Shown: positions 33,518 to 45,000 of the stretch, piece after piece
Layout of the letters: every line of letters begins with the position of its first letter
Numbering within the stretch: position 1 is the stretch's first letter
Source: Gnetum montanum
Lineage: Eukaryota > Streptophyta > Gnetopsida > Gnetales > Gnetaceae
Assembly (NCBI GenBank): GCA_015680685.1
Contig: MNCI01035139.1
Coordinates: 1-64,000 of the forward strand
Direction: 5' to 3'
DNA: 64,000 nt
Translations under genes and position numbers: made by a program
The notes under the pieces: generated by a model
Seen by the model: the letters and a program-made list of their open reading frames with translations, nothing else
Told to the model about the DNA's origin: nothing
Database searches by the model: none

Positions 33518-33535
33518 TAGCACTAGAAGGAGGGC
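33518..33535 (+). other. Primer-binding-site candidate of P2 (decayed)
   Basis: TAGCACTAGAAGGAGGGCC starts six bases after the LTR end. P3 has TGGCGCTAGAAGGAGGGCC at the same place. The TGG start fits a tRNA CCA end, but I could not assign the tRNA. Confidence 0.5.
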
Positions 33536-33874
33536 CTTTTAGTGCCCTTTATATGTTTTATGATAGTCCTATAAGCATTTTGCACCTTGACACACACTAG
33601 TGAAAATGCATCATGTGGTGCAGATCGGTCACTCCGAAGGTTACTTCGGAATCCTGTAGGACATAAAGCCTTTGATCACCATTTGACCCCCTTATTTTAT
33701 GGTAGTATTGCATGCATTATGTACCCCATCATGCACTAGCATAAACGCAACACTCTTTTGTAGCTATTTACTAATCATGTGGTGCAGATCTATCTCTCTA
33801 ACGGTTCCTTCGGATTCCTGCAAGACAAAAAGCCTTTGATCGCCTTCCAATCTCCTTGTTTGAAAACCCGTTTA
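33536..33874 (+). repeat. P2 leader with two tandem repeat units
   Basis: Two units of about 170 bp, starting at GTGGTGCAGATCGGTCAC (33615) and GTGGTGCAGATCTATC (33780), each with a CGG(A/T)xTCCTG motif and AAAGCCTTTGATC. P3 has about five related units in the same place (37204-37860), so unit number varies between copies. Confidence 0.7.
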
Positions 33875-34716
33875 GCTCTATGACAATGATTTCCCCAAGC
33901 ATCATTGCTACCACCTCTAATGTTGAGGTTCCCCTCATGGTTCAAGGAACTACATGTGCTAAGCAACCACCTAGCCTGGTGTGAGAGTTGCATCGATCTC
34001 TCAAGGTCCAACACTAAGTACTTGAAGCTTGACATAGCAATACGAATGATATAACTTCCTCTATGCTAAGGTGAAGGAAAATTTTCCCTTAGACACACAA
34101 GAACTCAAAGAAAAATGTAGCTTCGAGTTTCCCTATTGCGATGGGAGCGAATTTGTTCCCACCCTTGGTGTTTTTATTTCTTTGGCATAGTCGCATCAAT
34201 GGATCATATATCAGCTGGTAAAATTGTCTAGGCCTGGGGAGCCACAAGACAGCATCTCACCATGATGAAGTGTTCCAGGATGAGCAAGAGGAACTGGATT
34301 CCTACACTAAGGGTGGAGGTCAAATTAACCCTACCACCATTCCTCCTACCCCATCTTTCTAGATGAGCCCACTCTCTACTATCCCTCCCTTTATGATCAC
34401 AACTACATCGCTGCAATCCACACTTCCACCGGCAACAGGTAGCCATGTCATGCCTTCAGCGTATCAATGCACCTACTCCCCTATTTCATTCTCAACCACT
34501 GCCCCTCCACAAACTATTCATCAATCCATTCTTGCATCCCATCACACACCGATCACGGCTACCCTTCCCAATGTTCACACCATACCTACCTTGCAGTTGC
34601 ATGTAGTTTCCACCTCCATTCTTATGTTTACACCTGCCCCACTATTAGCAGCGGGCCCAGGACTATCCGCATGGTGGAACCGATTCACTTCACCTTCTAT
34701 TTTGCAACCGTTGTAG
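33875..34716 (+). pseudogene. gag: P2 gag N-terminal relic
   Basis: Aligns with the first part of P3 gag. NVEVPLMVQGTTCA at 33920 matches NMEVPFAAQGTTGA of P3. The stretch at 34363-34713 is rich in Pro, Thr and His, with ATGSHVMPSAYQC matching TMGSHAMFPTPHH. It breaks at about 34716 and continues directly with the region downstream of protease, so the gag core, zinc knuckle and protease are deleted. Stops occur throughout. Confidence 0.65.
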
Positions 34717-34744
34717 ATGTCCTACATTAAACTTCTCTATAGCC

Positions 34745-34915
34745 TGCTAAGGCCTAAAATTGGAAAAATTCTCTCTGTCTACATCACGTCTGAAGGCCTG
34801 AAATGCCCTAAAACTAGTGAAGGCCCAAAATGGCCTAAAACTATATTGTCTAATGGCCCAAAATGGCCTAAAACTAGTGATGGCCTGAAATGGCCTAAAA
34901 CTAAAACATTAAAAA
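34745..34915 (+). repeat. GGCCTAAAACTAG repeats downstream of protease position (P2)
   Basis: Four to five units of about 30 bp built on AAATGGCCTAAAACTAGTGA. P3 has two units at 41858-41915. The core CTAAAACTAG is close to the TTAAACTAGCA core of the other boundary arrays, so I take it as the same repeat class. Confidence 0.75.
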
Positions 34916-35481
34916 TGTAAACATAAAACCAATCACATAGATAATGCATAAGATAGCATAACAACAATTTTCTTTAAAAATTTTCTTCTTTCATTCAATG
35001 TTTTTCCATCAAACAATGTTTGTAACAGTTTTGCAAAAAAATACAAAAAATCAAAAAACCATGCTATCATAAGTCATCTTTGCCTACATCATCTTCACCC
35101 GTACCATTGCCTTCCACATTGTTTCCTTCTATGTTGCCTTCCTCTGCACTTCTATCTTCCGCCTCTTCATTTTTTCCCTCTATGGGTCCTACATCTTCAT
35201 CTTGAATCTGCATTGTAAAAATTGAAGTAGTCAGCTAGAGAAACACACGAAAGCTAGAATAGAGCATAAGCCTTTGCATAGCAGAAAGTGACTAACCTGA
35301 GATAGTCCTACATCTACCTTGAGGGGTATGTGATCCAAACCGAGCTTGAGGCGGTGCTAGACCTCTTCCTTCATGATATCTACCCAATACCTATCACTTG
35401 ATTGAGTGTTTACAACAACTTTTTCCTTTTCAATGGTCGTCCATCTCGACGGTCTCGGAGAAAAGGAGGTGGTGGCGCTCT
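34916..35481 (-). pseudogene. 3' part of the P2 antisense gene (exon 8 and part of exon 7)
   Basis: Minus strand. Exon 8 is 35207-35067: acceptor TGCAG|, then IQDEDVGPIEGKNEEAED and an acidic end GEDDVGKDDL with stop. Exon 7 runs leftward to 35296, reading SPRPSRWTTIEKEKVVVN and DIMKEEV, with donor CTCAG|GTTAGTCAC. The coding frame is cut at 35481 by LTR G4 and resumes at 53537 on the far side of P3. This is the C-terminal end of the antisense protein; compare exon 8 of P3 (42209-42075). Confidence 0.75.
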
Positions 35482-35486
35482 AACCT
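35482..35486. repeat. Left target-site duplicate of P3
   Basis: AACCT, matched by GACCT at 53532-53536 after the 3' LTR, with one mismatch. It places the insertion of P3 in exon 7 of the P2 antisense gene. Confidence 0.65.
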
Positions 35487-37100
35487 TAAAACACCCTGAA
35501 AGAAAATGTGGGGTCATCTTGGCTTTGCCAGGCTCTTGCAGTCTGCACAAGCATCATAGCAATTCATCGGGAAAAGAACGTTTTGAGTCTAGGATGGCCA
35601 GATCGTTGAATTTTCTACTTTAGGCATGGGCGAGTTTTGTACCAACTCGCTCGCCTGCCAAAGTAGTCTGAACAGTCAACAGGCTGCTTAAAAACGATGT
35701 ACAGGATCAGCGATAGTAGCCTAGATGCATGGGAAAAGCATTTCAACAAACTTTCTAAGTCATCGTAGCATAGCAAGCCCTAGAAAACAACGGTGGAACA
35801 AGATGCTACCCTACGCGATGATATATAGCATAGCATAGTGATAACTTCACCTCCCTCGACCAATCTCAAGCTCTGTGGTGATGTCTCTTTTTGCTAGGAA
35901 GCGATGGACCATGTCTGCTACTATGCTACGCTAAACTACATGGTGCAGCAAGGCGTAGCAATCCCGCAAAAAGGGATGGAAGGTGGTTCGAGAGGCAAAA
36001 TTAGCAAAGTCCGCAAAACCTATGGCAGAGTAGGTTAGAAATATGCAAAATTGTCGCAGTCTCTACACTATGTAGCGTAGCATCATGTAGCAAGTATGTG
36101 ATATATGACAAGACACGCAGCAAGGTGTCACGCCACGATAAGCAAGCCATGTCGCAAAACACAATGTGACAAGCAGGTGGCCACACGACATCAATGCACT
36201 CCACCTCAATTGACCCATTGGCACATGCCTCTAGGAGCTGACGGTGTAGTCACAACATAGTAGGATCACATTTATTACTTGCATTGCAACAATCTGGCAA
36301 GCCCAATGGTTACAAATGGCCCAGGTAGTGCCAGTGAGGAAGTGGAGGTCTGCAACACGTAAGATTCAAACGGTCACCTTTGCCTACCTTCTACCCTATA
36401 AATAGCGCATCAAACAACATGCAAAGACTGGTCTAAAAAGAGAAAGGAAAGAAAAAAAGAAAAATACTTGTAATCTTACATTAAGAAGAAAAAAAGGAGA
36501 GGCCAGGAATCTATAAAAAGTAACCTCGCTCGGTTGGTGAAAAGCCCAGGGTCTCGTCCTACCACCTTGGTAGGATCTCGCCCACATTATATATATCTCG
36601 CCCAAGCGCATAGTGATTTTTTCTATTTCCTAGCATGCTTTGGTCACTCTCAGGACTTTCTGCACTGTGCCACATTGTGCAATCGACTGTGCCACTCCTT
36701 GACCGGACAGATTTATAGCTCTGAAGCAGTGCATGTTCCTAACTATATCTCATATTACTTCTTATTTACTTTCTGGCTTCCTCATATTATTTTCTATTTT
36801 TTTACCTTCAAGAATTATCTCATATCATTGTCGCACTTGCGTTTATTTACTATTTCACATTGTTGTTGCATTTTTAGTCGCTCTCTTTTTCTGCTGCAAG
36901 CACCATCTCGCAACTCATATAGTTTATAGTGCAAAATGCTATATTGACGCTGATGTAAGTCCCTATCTGATTGACCAGACCATTGAGGGCACCCCGTGTT
37001 CACATACATCCAGCACCACCCTCCCACAGGGACGAGGTTGGAACTGTTGTGTTCGCTGACCTTGGCGTTATTCCAGCCGCCGACGTTTTTGGTTGCTATA
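35487..37100 (+). repeat. G-family LTR G4 (5' LTR of P3)
   Basis: 1614-bp LTR starting TAAAACACCC (family TGAAACACCC) and ending GCTATA at 37100. GCATAGC words cluster at 35760-36090; TATAAATA is at 36397-36404. By eye the first 110 bases differ from LTR G5 at about one position in seven, so the insertion is old. The 3' part carries a conserved block, AAGTCCCTATCTGATxGACC, shared by all G LTRs. Confidence 0.88.
36397..36404 (+). promoter_or_regulatory. TATA box of LTR G4
   Basis: CCTATAAATAGC, the promoter position shared with the other G LTRs. Confidence 0.65.
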
Positions 37101-37106
37101 GTTTTC

Positions 37107-37125
37107 TGGCGCTAGAAGGAGGGCC
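37107..37125 (+). other. Primer-binding-site candidate of P3
   Basis: TGGCGCTAGAAGGAGGGCC, six bases after the LTR end. It starts with TGG as required for a tRNA 3' end. The gap is longer than the usual 0-3 bases. I could not assign the tRNA from memory. Confidence 0.55.
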
Positions 37126-37203
37126 TTTTGGTGTCTTTACCATGTGTCAAGGTAATTCTGTGATTGTTCTAGCCCTTGATACACATGAGCGTAGACGTGA
37201 CAC

Positions 37204-37947
37204 CCTCCTATGATTGTTTGCACTCTGTGCGGCATAGATCGGTCACCCCTTCAGTTCCTCTAGAGACTCATAGAATAGAAGGCCTCTAATCGTCAGTCAA
37301 CTAGCTCACTCTATAGTCATCTTGTGTGCGTGCTACACCCTCCCTTGTGTGGTGTAGATCTGTTGCTTGTATGGTCCCTCTAGGACCTTGCGAGACATAA
37401 AACCTACTTGATTGCTAGTTAACCTGCCCATCCTACAGTTGTCTTGCCTACGTTCTGTACCTCCTCCCGTGTAGCATAGAACGGTTGCCTCAATGGTCCC
37501 TTCAGGATCCCACGAGACACAAAATTTACCTGGTTGCTAGTTAATTTTCTCATCTTACGATAGTTTTGTATGCCTTCCACACCCCGACTTGCATTAGAGC
37601 AGACTCGACACCCTTTGTGGTTGTTTGCGCATCGTGTGATGTAGATCAGTCGCCTCGACGATTCCTCCGGAATCCTATGAGACAATAGGCCCTCGGATGA
37701 TAGTTTAACTTGCTCCTTTTACAATAGTCCCACATGCATCCTAGGCCCTAGCTAGCACAGGTGAAAGCATGACACCCTTTGAGGTTGTTTCTACCTAGTG
37801 TGGCACAAATCGGTCACCTCGACGGTCCCTTTAGGATCCTGCAAGATGAAAATCTACCTGTTTTTGTTTTATGTAATCCTTCTATTCTTCCAAATTTTCT
37901 AGCATTTTCACATAATCTCCCTAGCATTTTTGCATAACCACTTGCTA
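37204..37947 (+). repeat. P3 leader with about five tandem units
   Basis: Imperfect units of about 120-165 bp, each with GTGTGGxGTAGATCGGTxGCCTC or similar, then GGTCCCTxTAGGATCCT and a GCTAGTTAAC-like part. Units begin near 37230, 37350, 37470, 37634 and 37797. It lies between primer site and gag, where packaging signals usually sit. No open frame. Confidence 0.75.
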
Positions 37948-40590
37948 ATGATGACTCTTGCCACTACCACTGTCGATATCTCCAACATGGAGGTTCCCTT
38001 CGCAGCCCAAGGCACTACTGGTGCCGAACAACGGCTAAATCCAACACCAGAAGCACGCCAGTCTCTCAGGATTCAAAATCATGGACCTGAGGATCTAGCC
38101 TAGCAATATGAGCATTATAATTTCCTTTGCATGAAGGTGCAGGCTAACCTACCCTTAGATTTTCATGAACTTGAAGAAAAATGTAGCTTCAAGTTCGCTT
38201 ACTGCAATGATGAGGAATTCGTCACTAACTAGGGTATTTCCCCACCTCTGACACAAGCGAACCAAAGGTTGCTAGATCAACTAATTCAGTCGAAAACTCT
38301 TTGGGAGCAACAAGATGTGGCGTCCAACTAGGAGGATACCTTCCAAGATGGGCAAGAGAAACTCGACTCTCAATCTGACAAGGGAGGCCTAGCCAACCCC
38401 GTTCCTATCCTACCTACCCAATCCTTCTGGGTCAACCTGCTACCTACCACCATCCCCTTCGCCAACGCGCCTATGCTTCAATAGTCTGCAACTACAACTA
38501 CAATGGGTAGCCATGCTATGTTCCCAACACCTCATCACCCCTATCGCTCGGTTGCACCCATAGCAACTACGCCACCGCAAGACATTCATCAGCACGCTAC
38601 TACAACACGCAACATACCTATCGTGGCTACTTTACCACATATCCACACTGTACCTACTCTACAACCACACCGAACTCCCATACCAATTCCTACATATGTG
38701 ACTATCCAACCAACTATGGTGGGCCCAGGCCCATCCACGTGGTGGCCCCATTCGCTTCTTTGTCCATTCCCCAATCGTCGTAGATGTCTCATTACACTCA
38801 CCCTCAGGTCTACTCGACCCCCCAAAAGGCACAACCTAGCATGGCCCCATGGGGGGTCCCATCGGTAACTCTAACAGCCTACTTAGCAGCTTACCCCACT
38901 ATCACTGCTCCAATGATACCACCCTCCAAATGGTGGACAATGCAGAAAACACCTTTGGTAGGGGCGGCCTCAATGGCGTAGCTGATGGGTCAAATTACCA
39001 CTGTTACCATGCCACCTATGGGGGTTGCATCTATAGTCCCTCAGCCATCTACAGCATCCCCAGGTATGGACCAAGCATTTCAACTTATTCAGACCCTAAC
39101 CGAGGAAGTAAATTACCTCAAAGTTGTTGGGTCTGCTACGGTACGAGTCATGGAATTTTACCAAGACGACCCTGTTAACCCCATAATCCCTACCTTGATA
39201 CTACCACCTTGGATGTTCCTCCCACACTTCACGAAGTACGATGGAGAAGGAGATCCCAATACACATCTCGTCACTTTCTAGTCATAGTCTTTGTTGCTGC
39301 AACAATGGCTGCACATGATCATTCATGTTTTCACCATGTCCCTAGCTGGGAAAGCCCTAGATTGGTATCGTGCATTGCCACATTCATCCATTTCAACTTT
39401 GGAAGAACTCTTGACCTAGTTTGTGACACGCTTCAAGTATAACTTTAAGCCAGAGACCAAATTAGATCAGCTGATGAGCGTGAAGCAAGACCTACTAGAA
39501 CCAGTTCAAAAATTCATTCAACGATGGAGTGCAACCCTTAATGAAATTCGTGAACCTATCACGGAAGCCCATTTGTTAGCCATCTTTAAGGGTGCAGTGA
39601 ATGACTTCATCAATTCAAAACTATATTACCTTGCTCCATGCTCACTTAGTCAAGCTTTTTCTTAGATGAAAAGCATACAAGATGAGGTTGAAGCAAGTAA
39701 AGACCTGGCTTACGTCACTTATAGAATCAGTTATGCAAAAAAAAGACAAAGGAAAGGCCCCAACGACCATGGTGGCCACTGTCATAGCTGAGGCTAAGCC
39801 CAAACATAGCAACAGTGGAAACAAGAATACAAAGAAACCGACCATGCCTAGAGTTGACTCAGGACCTAAGTCAAGCCAAGCATTACGGCCCGCTGCCCCC
39901 GCATTCGACACATCTACATACACTAAACCTAATTTCAAACGAAAAGATCATTCAAAATATACTCTATTGCCCCTTAAACCTTTAGAACTCCTGAAGCAAC
40001 TGTTGGTAGGAGGACACCTTCAACACAAGCGGATGTCGAAAGAAGCAAGTATGAGACATCGATGCTACTGTGAGCTCCTTAGAAAGCCCTCTTTAGCCCT
40101 ACCCAACGAATCTCTGATCCCTAAAGGTTTTATGCTAGACAGGTTTTGCGACTACCATCAATTATGTGGTCATATCATGGATTATTATCTACTATTGCAA
40201 GATGACATCCAAACATTGATTGACCTAGGGCATTTGGTGCTAGATGAGGGTAGCCCAGTACATCCTGAAAACCAATCCATGTACGTCTATACCAACCCAC
40301 TCAATGCCAACAATGCCGGTTACATGATCAATGCCATTGGTATTGACAATGATCCTGCACCACCCTTCTAACCATTTGTGATTTGTGTGCCTCAGCGTAG
40401 TACGCACATGCCACCAATGGCCAGTCCAAGCCCACAGTCACCCTTCATCCTGAGAGTCTCACCACGGACATCTGCCTCTGCACCACCCATTGGTGGGGTC
40501 GTGCAACCTTGTCCACTAACACCTCTAGCCCCATTTGTCATTAGAACATCGGAATCTTCGATAGCCTCCATCCCATGCAGTGAAAAATAG
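37948..40590 (+). pseudogene. gag: P3 gag relic
   Basis: Start ATG at 37948. The N-terminal part has NMEVPFAAQGTTGAEQRLNP and FHELEEKCSFKFAYC. A long Pro/Thr/His-rich stretch follows (38400-39050). The gag core is at 39150-39660: QDDPVNPIIPTLILPPW, then KYDGEGDPNTHLVTF, a frame change with AGKALDWYRALPHSSISTL, then FKPETKLDQLMSVKQDLLE and FIQRWSATLNEIREP. A second block (39682-40371) ends with FCDYHQLCGHIMDYY, a zinc-knuckle-like Cys-His motif with one cysteine replaced by Tyr, and LIDLGHLVLDEG. A short tail follows to 40590. At least two frameshifts and several stops break it. This is the Tat-type gag layout. Confidence 0.8.
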
Positions 40591-40605
40591 CTTCCTCACC
40601 TTACG

Positions 40606-41762
40606 ATGAGAGAAACCTACATGATGGGTGAGGTGTTGAAAGGGAACAGTGTCAAAAGCATCTCTAAAACTATGCTTTTGCCTTCTAAATTCGCATCTTC
40701 ATCACCTTCGACGAAGATCGATGAAAGTACACAACGTATCACATCCTGTCACCAAAAATCTAAACCTAGGTCTGGGGCCATCTCCCCTTGGGAGATTCAC
40801 CTTCTAGGAAGAATCAAGGAAGAGGATGTTAAGCAGACGAGTGGGAAAGACTTCTTGAACACCCTAACCTAGGTTGGGCAAACCCTAAAGAAAAAAAATA
40901 CCATGTTAAGCCTATATGACTTAGTCATGGCATCCGCCTCTCATTGTGAGGCTCTAGTCCTTATGTTAACGACAATCCCAGTTGATGAAAACATGTCGGT
41001 AGTGAGAAAATGATCCACTCATTCATACTCCCCTCCATGCCCATGGAGTCTACACCTCCACTAACTTTCAGCAACAAATCCCTTAAGGAAGATCCCAAAA
41101 AGGGCCAAGTGACTACCGTGCCTCTTTCCATCACAATTCAGGTTAGTCAATATTGAATCAGAAGGGTGCACGTTGATGATGGGGTAGCCAAAAATGTCAT
41201 CTCTTTGCCTATCATAGAGAAATTGGGGTTGGTCGACCAGATCAAACCAACAGCGACAGCGTGCCTGCGGTCCTTCAATGGGGCATGTGTCTGGGTAAAA
41301 GGCACAATTCACGTCAACTTCATAGCAGGGAACAAGCTCCCCACAGATGCAACATTCATTGTAGTTGAAGAAATGCTTAGGTTTAACCTAATATTGGGAA
41401 GATCATGGTTAGCACAACTCGGGGCAATTTCCTCACCTATACACCAGGAAATCCACTTACCATACAAGGGAAGAGAGATGATAATCCATGGCGATGAAAT
41501 GGTAACACAAGCAATTAGTAACCTAAATGCAGAGCAAGGTTCAGAGGTTACAACCTCTGAAGATGAAGTGCCTGTTCATGCATGCACCAACCACATAGAG
41601 GAGGGATCAGCCCAACGAAGCGATCCCCAGGAAGAGAACATCTGGGTAGAGTTGCCCTTTCAAGTGGAGGACAATGGTACGAGCAAGGGCCCTAGCAAAA
41701 CACCTCGACCTTACATCCCTGTCAACCCACGAAAGGTCAGGAGACAACTACGTGTCACATAG
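40606..41762 (+). pseudogene. pol (protease): P3 protease region relic
   Basis: The aspartic protease processes Gag-Pol. The first block, 40606-40872, is a linker with EDVKQTSGKDFLNTLT. The protease core is 41060-41480: VHVDDGVAKNVISLPIIEKL, where DDG stands in place of the D(S/T)G active site, then LILGRSWLAQLGAISSPIHQ, typical of the flap and second half, and KGREMIIHGDE. The block 41166-41762 is open for 198 codons and ends with an acidic tail. The RT does not follow; a repeat pair and the antisense gene intervene. Confidence 0.8.
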
Positions 41763-41857
41763 CAGCCTTATGACCTCTCACCCGGTCGCCATCCTTGTAT
41801 ATTCGTGTTCTGCTAAGCTCGCCTGGGTGTCATCTTCTCGGTACAATACGCAAGCGG

Positions 41858-41915
41858 CCCAAAATGGCCTAAAACTAGCAAACAGCCCGAAGTGGCCTAA
41901 GATTAGCATCTTAGA
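41858..41915 (+). repeat. Boundary repeats after P3 protease (two units)
   Basis: AAATGGCCTAAAACTAGCAA and AAGTGGCCTAAGATTAGCAT, about 30 bases apart. Same class as 34745-34915 in P2. Confidence 0.65.
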
Positions 41916-42074
41916 ATGCGAGAACTTCACATAACACACATAATAACATGAAATCGATTTCCCTTTCTAGAATTTTCACATTTTATTCAAAATTTTTGCC
42001 TATTGGCAGCATCTATAAACTCTTTCAACACAAACAGAAAGAGAGAGAGAGAGGGGAGCTCTGCCCTCATCCTC

Positions 42075-45000
42075 TTACAAGCTATCCCTATTCACATCGC
42101 CTTTGTCATTTATCTCTACCATATTCATTTGCACGTTTTCTACTCCCCTATTGCCTCCTATCGATGCCTCATTCCCTCCCTCCTCAAGCCTTACATCCTC
42201 ATCAAGAGCCTGCATCTCGAAGGGTAAAATAGTTAGTAGGGGCAACAAATGCGATAAATGACAGCCATAGCAGAGCATCAAAGCAACTAACCAGAGGGGA
42301 GCCTATGTCCATCACAAGAGATATCTATTCTAGACTAAGCCTGAAACGATGTTCAATCTCCTTCGTTGAGATATTCACCCAAGATGTGTCGTTAGGTTCA
42401 GCATTTGCAGTGGCAACTTTCTCCTTTTCTGAAATTTTCCACCTTAAAGGTCTCGGGGAAAGGGAGGTGGTGGCGGTCTCCCCTATAGGAAGGGCCACCC
42501 CCAAATCTATGGACTCCATGACCTGCACCTACTCTTTAAACTTGGCATAAGCCTCAAAAGCACCGATGGCCTTCACAAAAGCCTCGTACAAGAATTCCTC
42601 TATAGCAACATCTTTATACAGCCTTCGATGGGTTTCTTTTTCTTTCTTGTATGTATACTTGTGGTCCCTTTGGGCCTTCCCCCATTCGAAGATCTTGACG
42701 CTGATATCTTTCATATCTTGGCACTTCTAGGCTAGAAAATTCATCTGCATCTGATGTTTGACTATTTCATGGGTAGATTCTATGTTCTAATGAATGACGG
42801 TCCAAAATTTGGCGTGATTGACCATAGCCCTTAGCGACTCCACAGGGTCGGGACTACGGTTCACGAGGAAATCAATCCTCGACTTGAGGTTCTCCGCCTC
42901 AGCAACTAGTTTCGTCTCTCTCTGCTCGCTCCTATGAGCCCATTTCCACAATTCCTTGTTAGTACATCTACACTCCCATAGGGAGTGCATTGAATGCAAA
43001 ATGCATTTGTAAGCCTCATCAAATACGCGACGAGGCACTTCAATCACGTCAGAAAAAAGTGTGGGCACTATGCCAATTTCCATAGGTTAGGCTGGGTCCC
43101 ATTTGAGCCTAGAGGCTGTAGAAAATGTAAGAACCATGCTAATATAACATAAATCAATATGTTTAGAGTTGTAGCATAGCAGCATAGGGGCTATGGCACT
43201 CCTACTCACCCGCACGAGGATTCGCCTATTGAAGGCATTTGATCATGTCATCAACAAGCCCCTAGACAAATGTAAACTTGTCAGGAATTTCAACTCATGA
43301 CTCCATTCAAGGCAGAGAAGGTTCTGGTACATCAGCAGTAGCACCTGCTGCACAATTAAGCATGGCAACAACAACCACAATTAAGCATAACAACAACAAC
43401 CATAGTGAACTACAGTAGGCTACATCCAAAACCTAAGCTCACCAGTATTCAGTTGTTGTCTCGCATCATGCTGGTCCAACACAATCGCAGTAGGTTCTGT
43501 AGAAGGCCCAACCAGGTCCATGAGGATTCCTACTTCAAGCGTTGGTGCTTTCCCCTTCAAGAGGGTAGTGTCTTTATTTTTCTAGGAGGACACCTCTTCA
43601 CCAGTAGGAAGAGGATCCCTAAGGACAAGAGCCCCTGCCCCAGAGACAAGAGCCCTAGCATCCCTAGTAGGGGCCCTCTCCTCCAAATTTGGGCCCCTCA
43701 CATCTTTATTTGTCTCCCTCGATTTGAGGGCTGACACTTCCTCATCACTTTCTTCTTCATCTTCTTCTTCTACTGTTCACAAAGGCTATACACATAATAA
43801 ATCAAAGTTAATTAACTTAAAACTGATACCATGCCACAAAGCACTGCTTAGCTAAGCATGAAACAGTTAGCATTCTAAAACACTCACCGATAGGGGGTGT
43901 TGTTCACCGCAGCTTGAACCACAGTTGTCGCTCCTCTTCACGAGGGCTTTCCCTAGCAAGGGGAGGTCTCTTTCTCTGCAACTTCATAGGAATAGCCTCA
44001 GCCATAAGATGATCACCCTGGGTCACATTGCCACGTATGGTAGGGGGGTCTCCCCTACGCTGTCTTGACCACAAGCGCTATGAACTATCAGACCTTTAGT
44101 CGTTATGGAAAATGAATCCCCAACCATTTCTGGAGGAGCCTGGGCTTGCATGGTCTGAAAGATCTGTTGAATCCATAGCTTGGGGATCTATTCATGATCC
44201 ACCTCAAACTAGACCCCATCCTCCTAAACCACCATGAACTCCGCAAAGCACTTTAGGTAACCAATGTAGAAGGCATAGTGCATGTTAGAACAGGACTCTG
44301 TTTGCTCACGGAGCCCCAAAATCTCGCTCTGCAAGCCATTACATAGGAATTTGGCCCAATTATAATGGGCCCCTTCCTCCATGACTTCCTGCATGACCCA
44401 AGCCTACCCAAGCCTGCCCAAGCCCCAAGACTTTTCCTTGGATAAGCAGTTGAGGGAATGCATAAGCACGAAAGACCGGGTATATCCCCATGGTAGGGCC
44501 ATCCTTAAGCTTTTCCATAGGGAACACTTTTCACTCCTTTGTGAGCCTCAGCCACTCCTCAATATACTGCTTATGGAGGGTCAACTCCTGCTTACCCTTC
44601 AACATCACGTCGGCACTGTAATTAGGAACGCTGAACAAATCTACGAATAGCTGGTCATTGATATCAATGACCACCCACACACCCTGCACGTATGTGCAAA
44701 AGCAACTTGCCTACCCAGAAAAGGAGTTGACCAGGGAAAGCATCTTAGTAGCAGGAATGCCTGGATTCGGTGCCATAAATAAATCCATAAGTTTGTCCAT
44801 CTAGATTCTTTCGAGTAAGAGGCCTAGAGCCCCTCATTCCAACCAGCTCTGACTTGCCGATACCTCACCATATTTGAAGTAGATGTTTCCCCTTTGCCCT
44901 CTGGTGGTCACCACCATCACCTCGCGAGGCTTCTTTGCTCCTGCAACAATAGTCATAAAACACTATCACAACAAAAAAAATGACACCCGCTTGCTAACTC

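Noticed and set aside
36733-37059. Open frames of 108-131 codons across LTR G4
   Set aside because: They cross the R/U5 part of an LTR, are repeated by the matching LTR G5, and have no domain.
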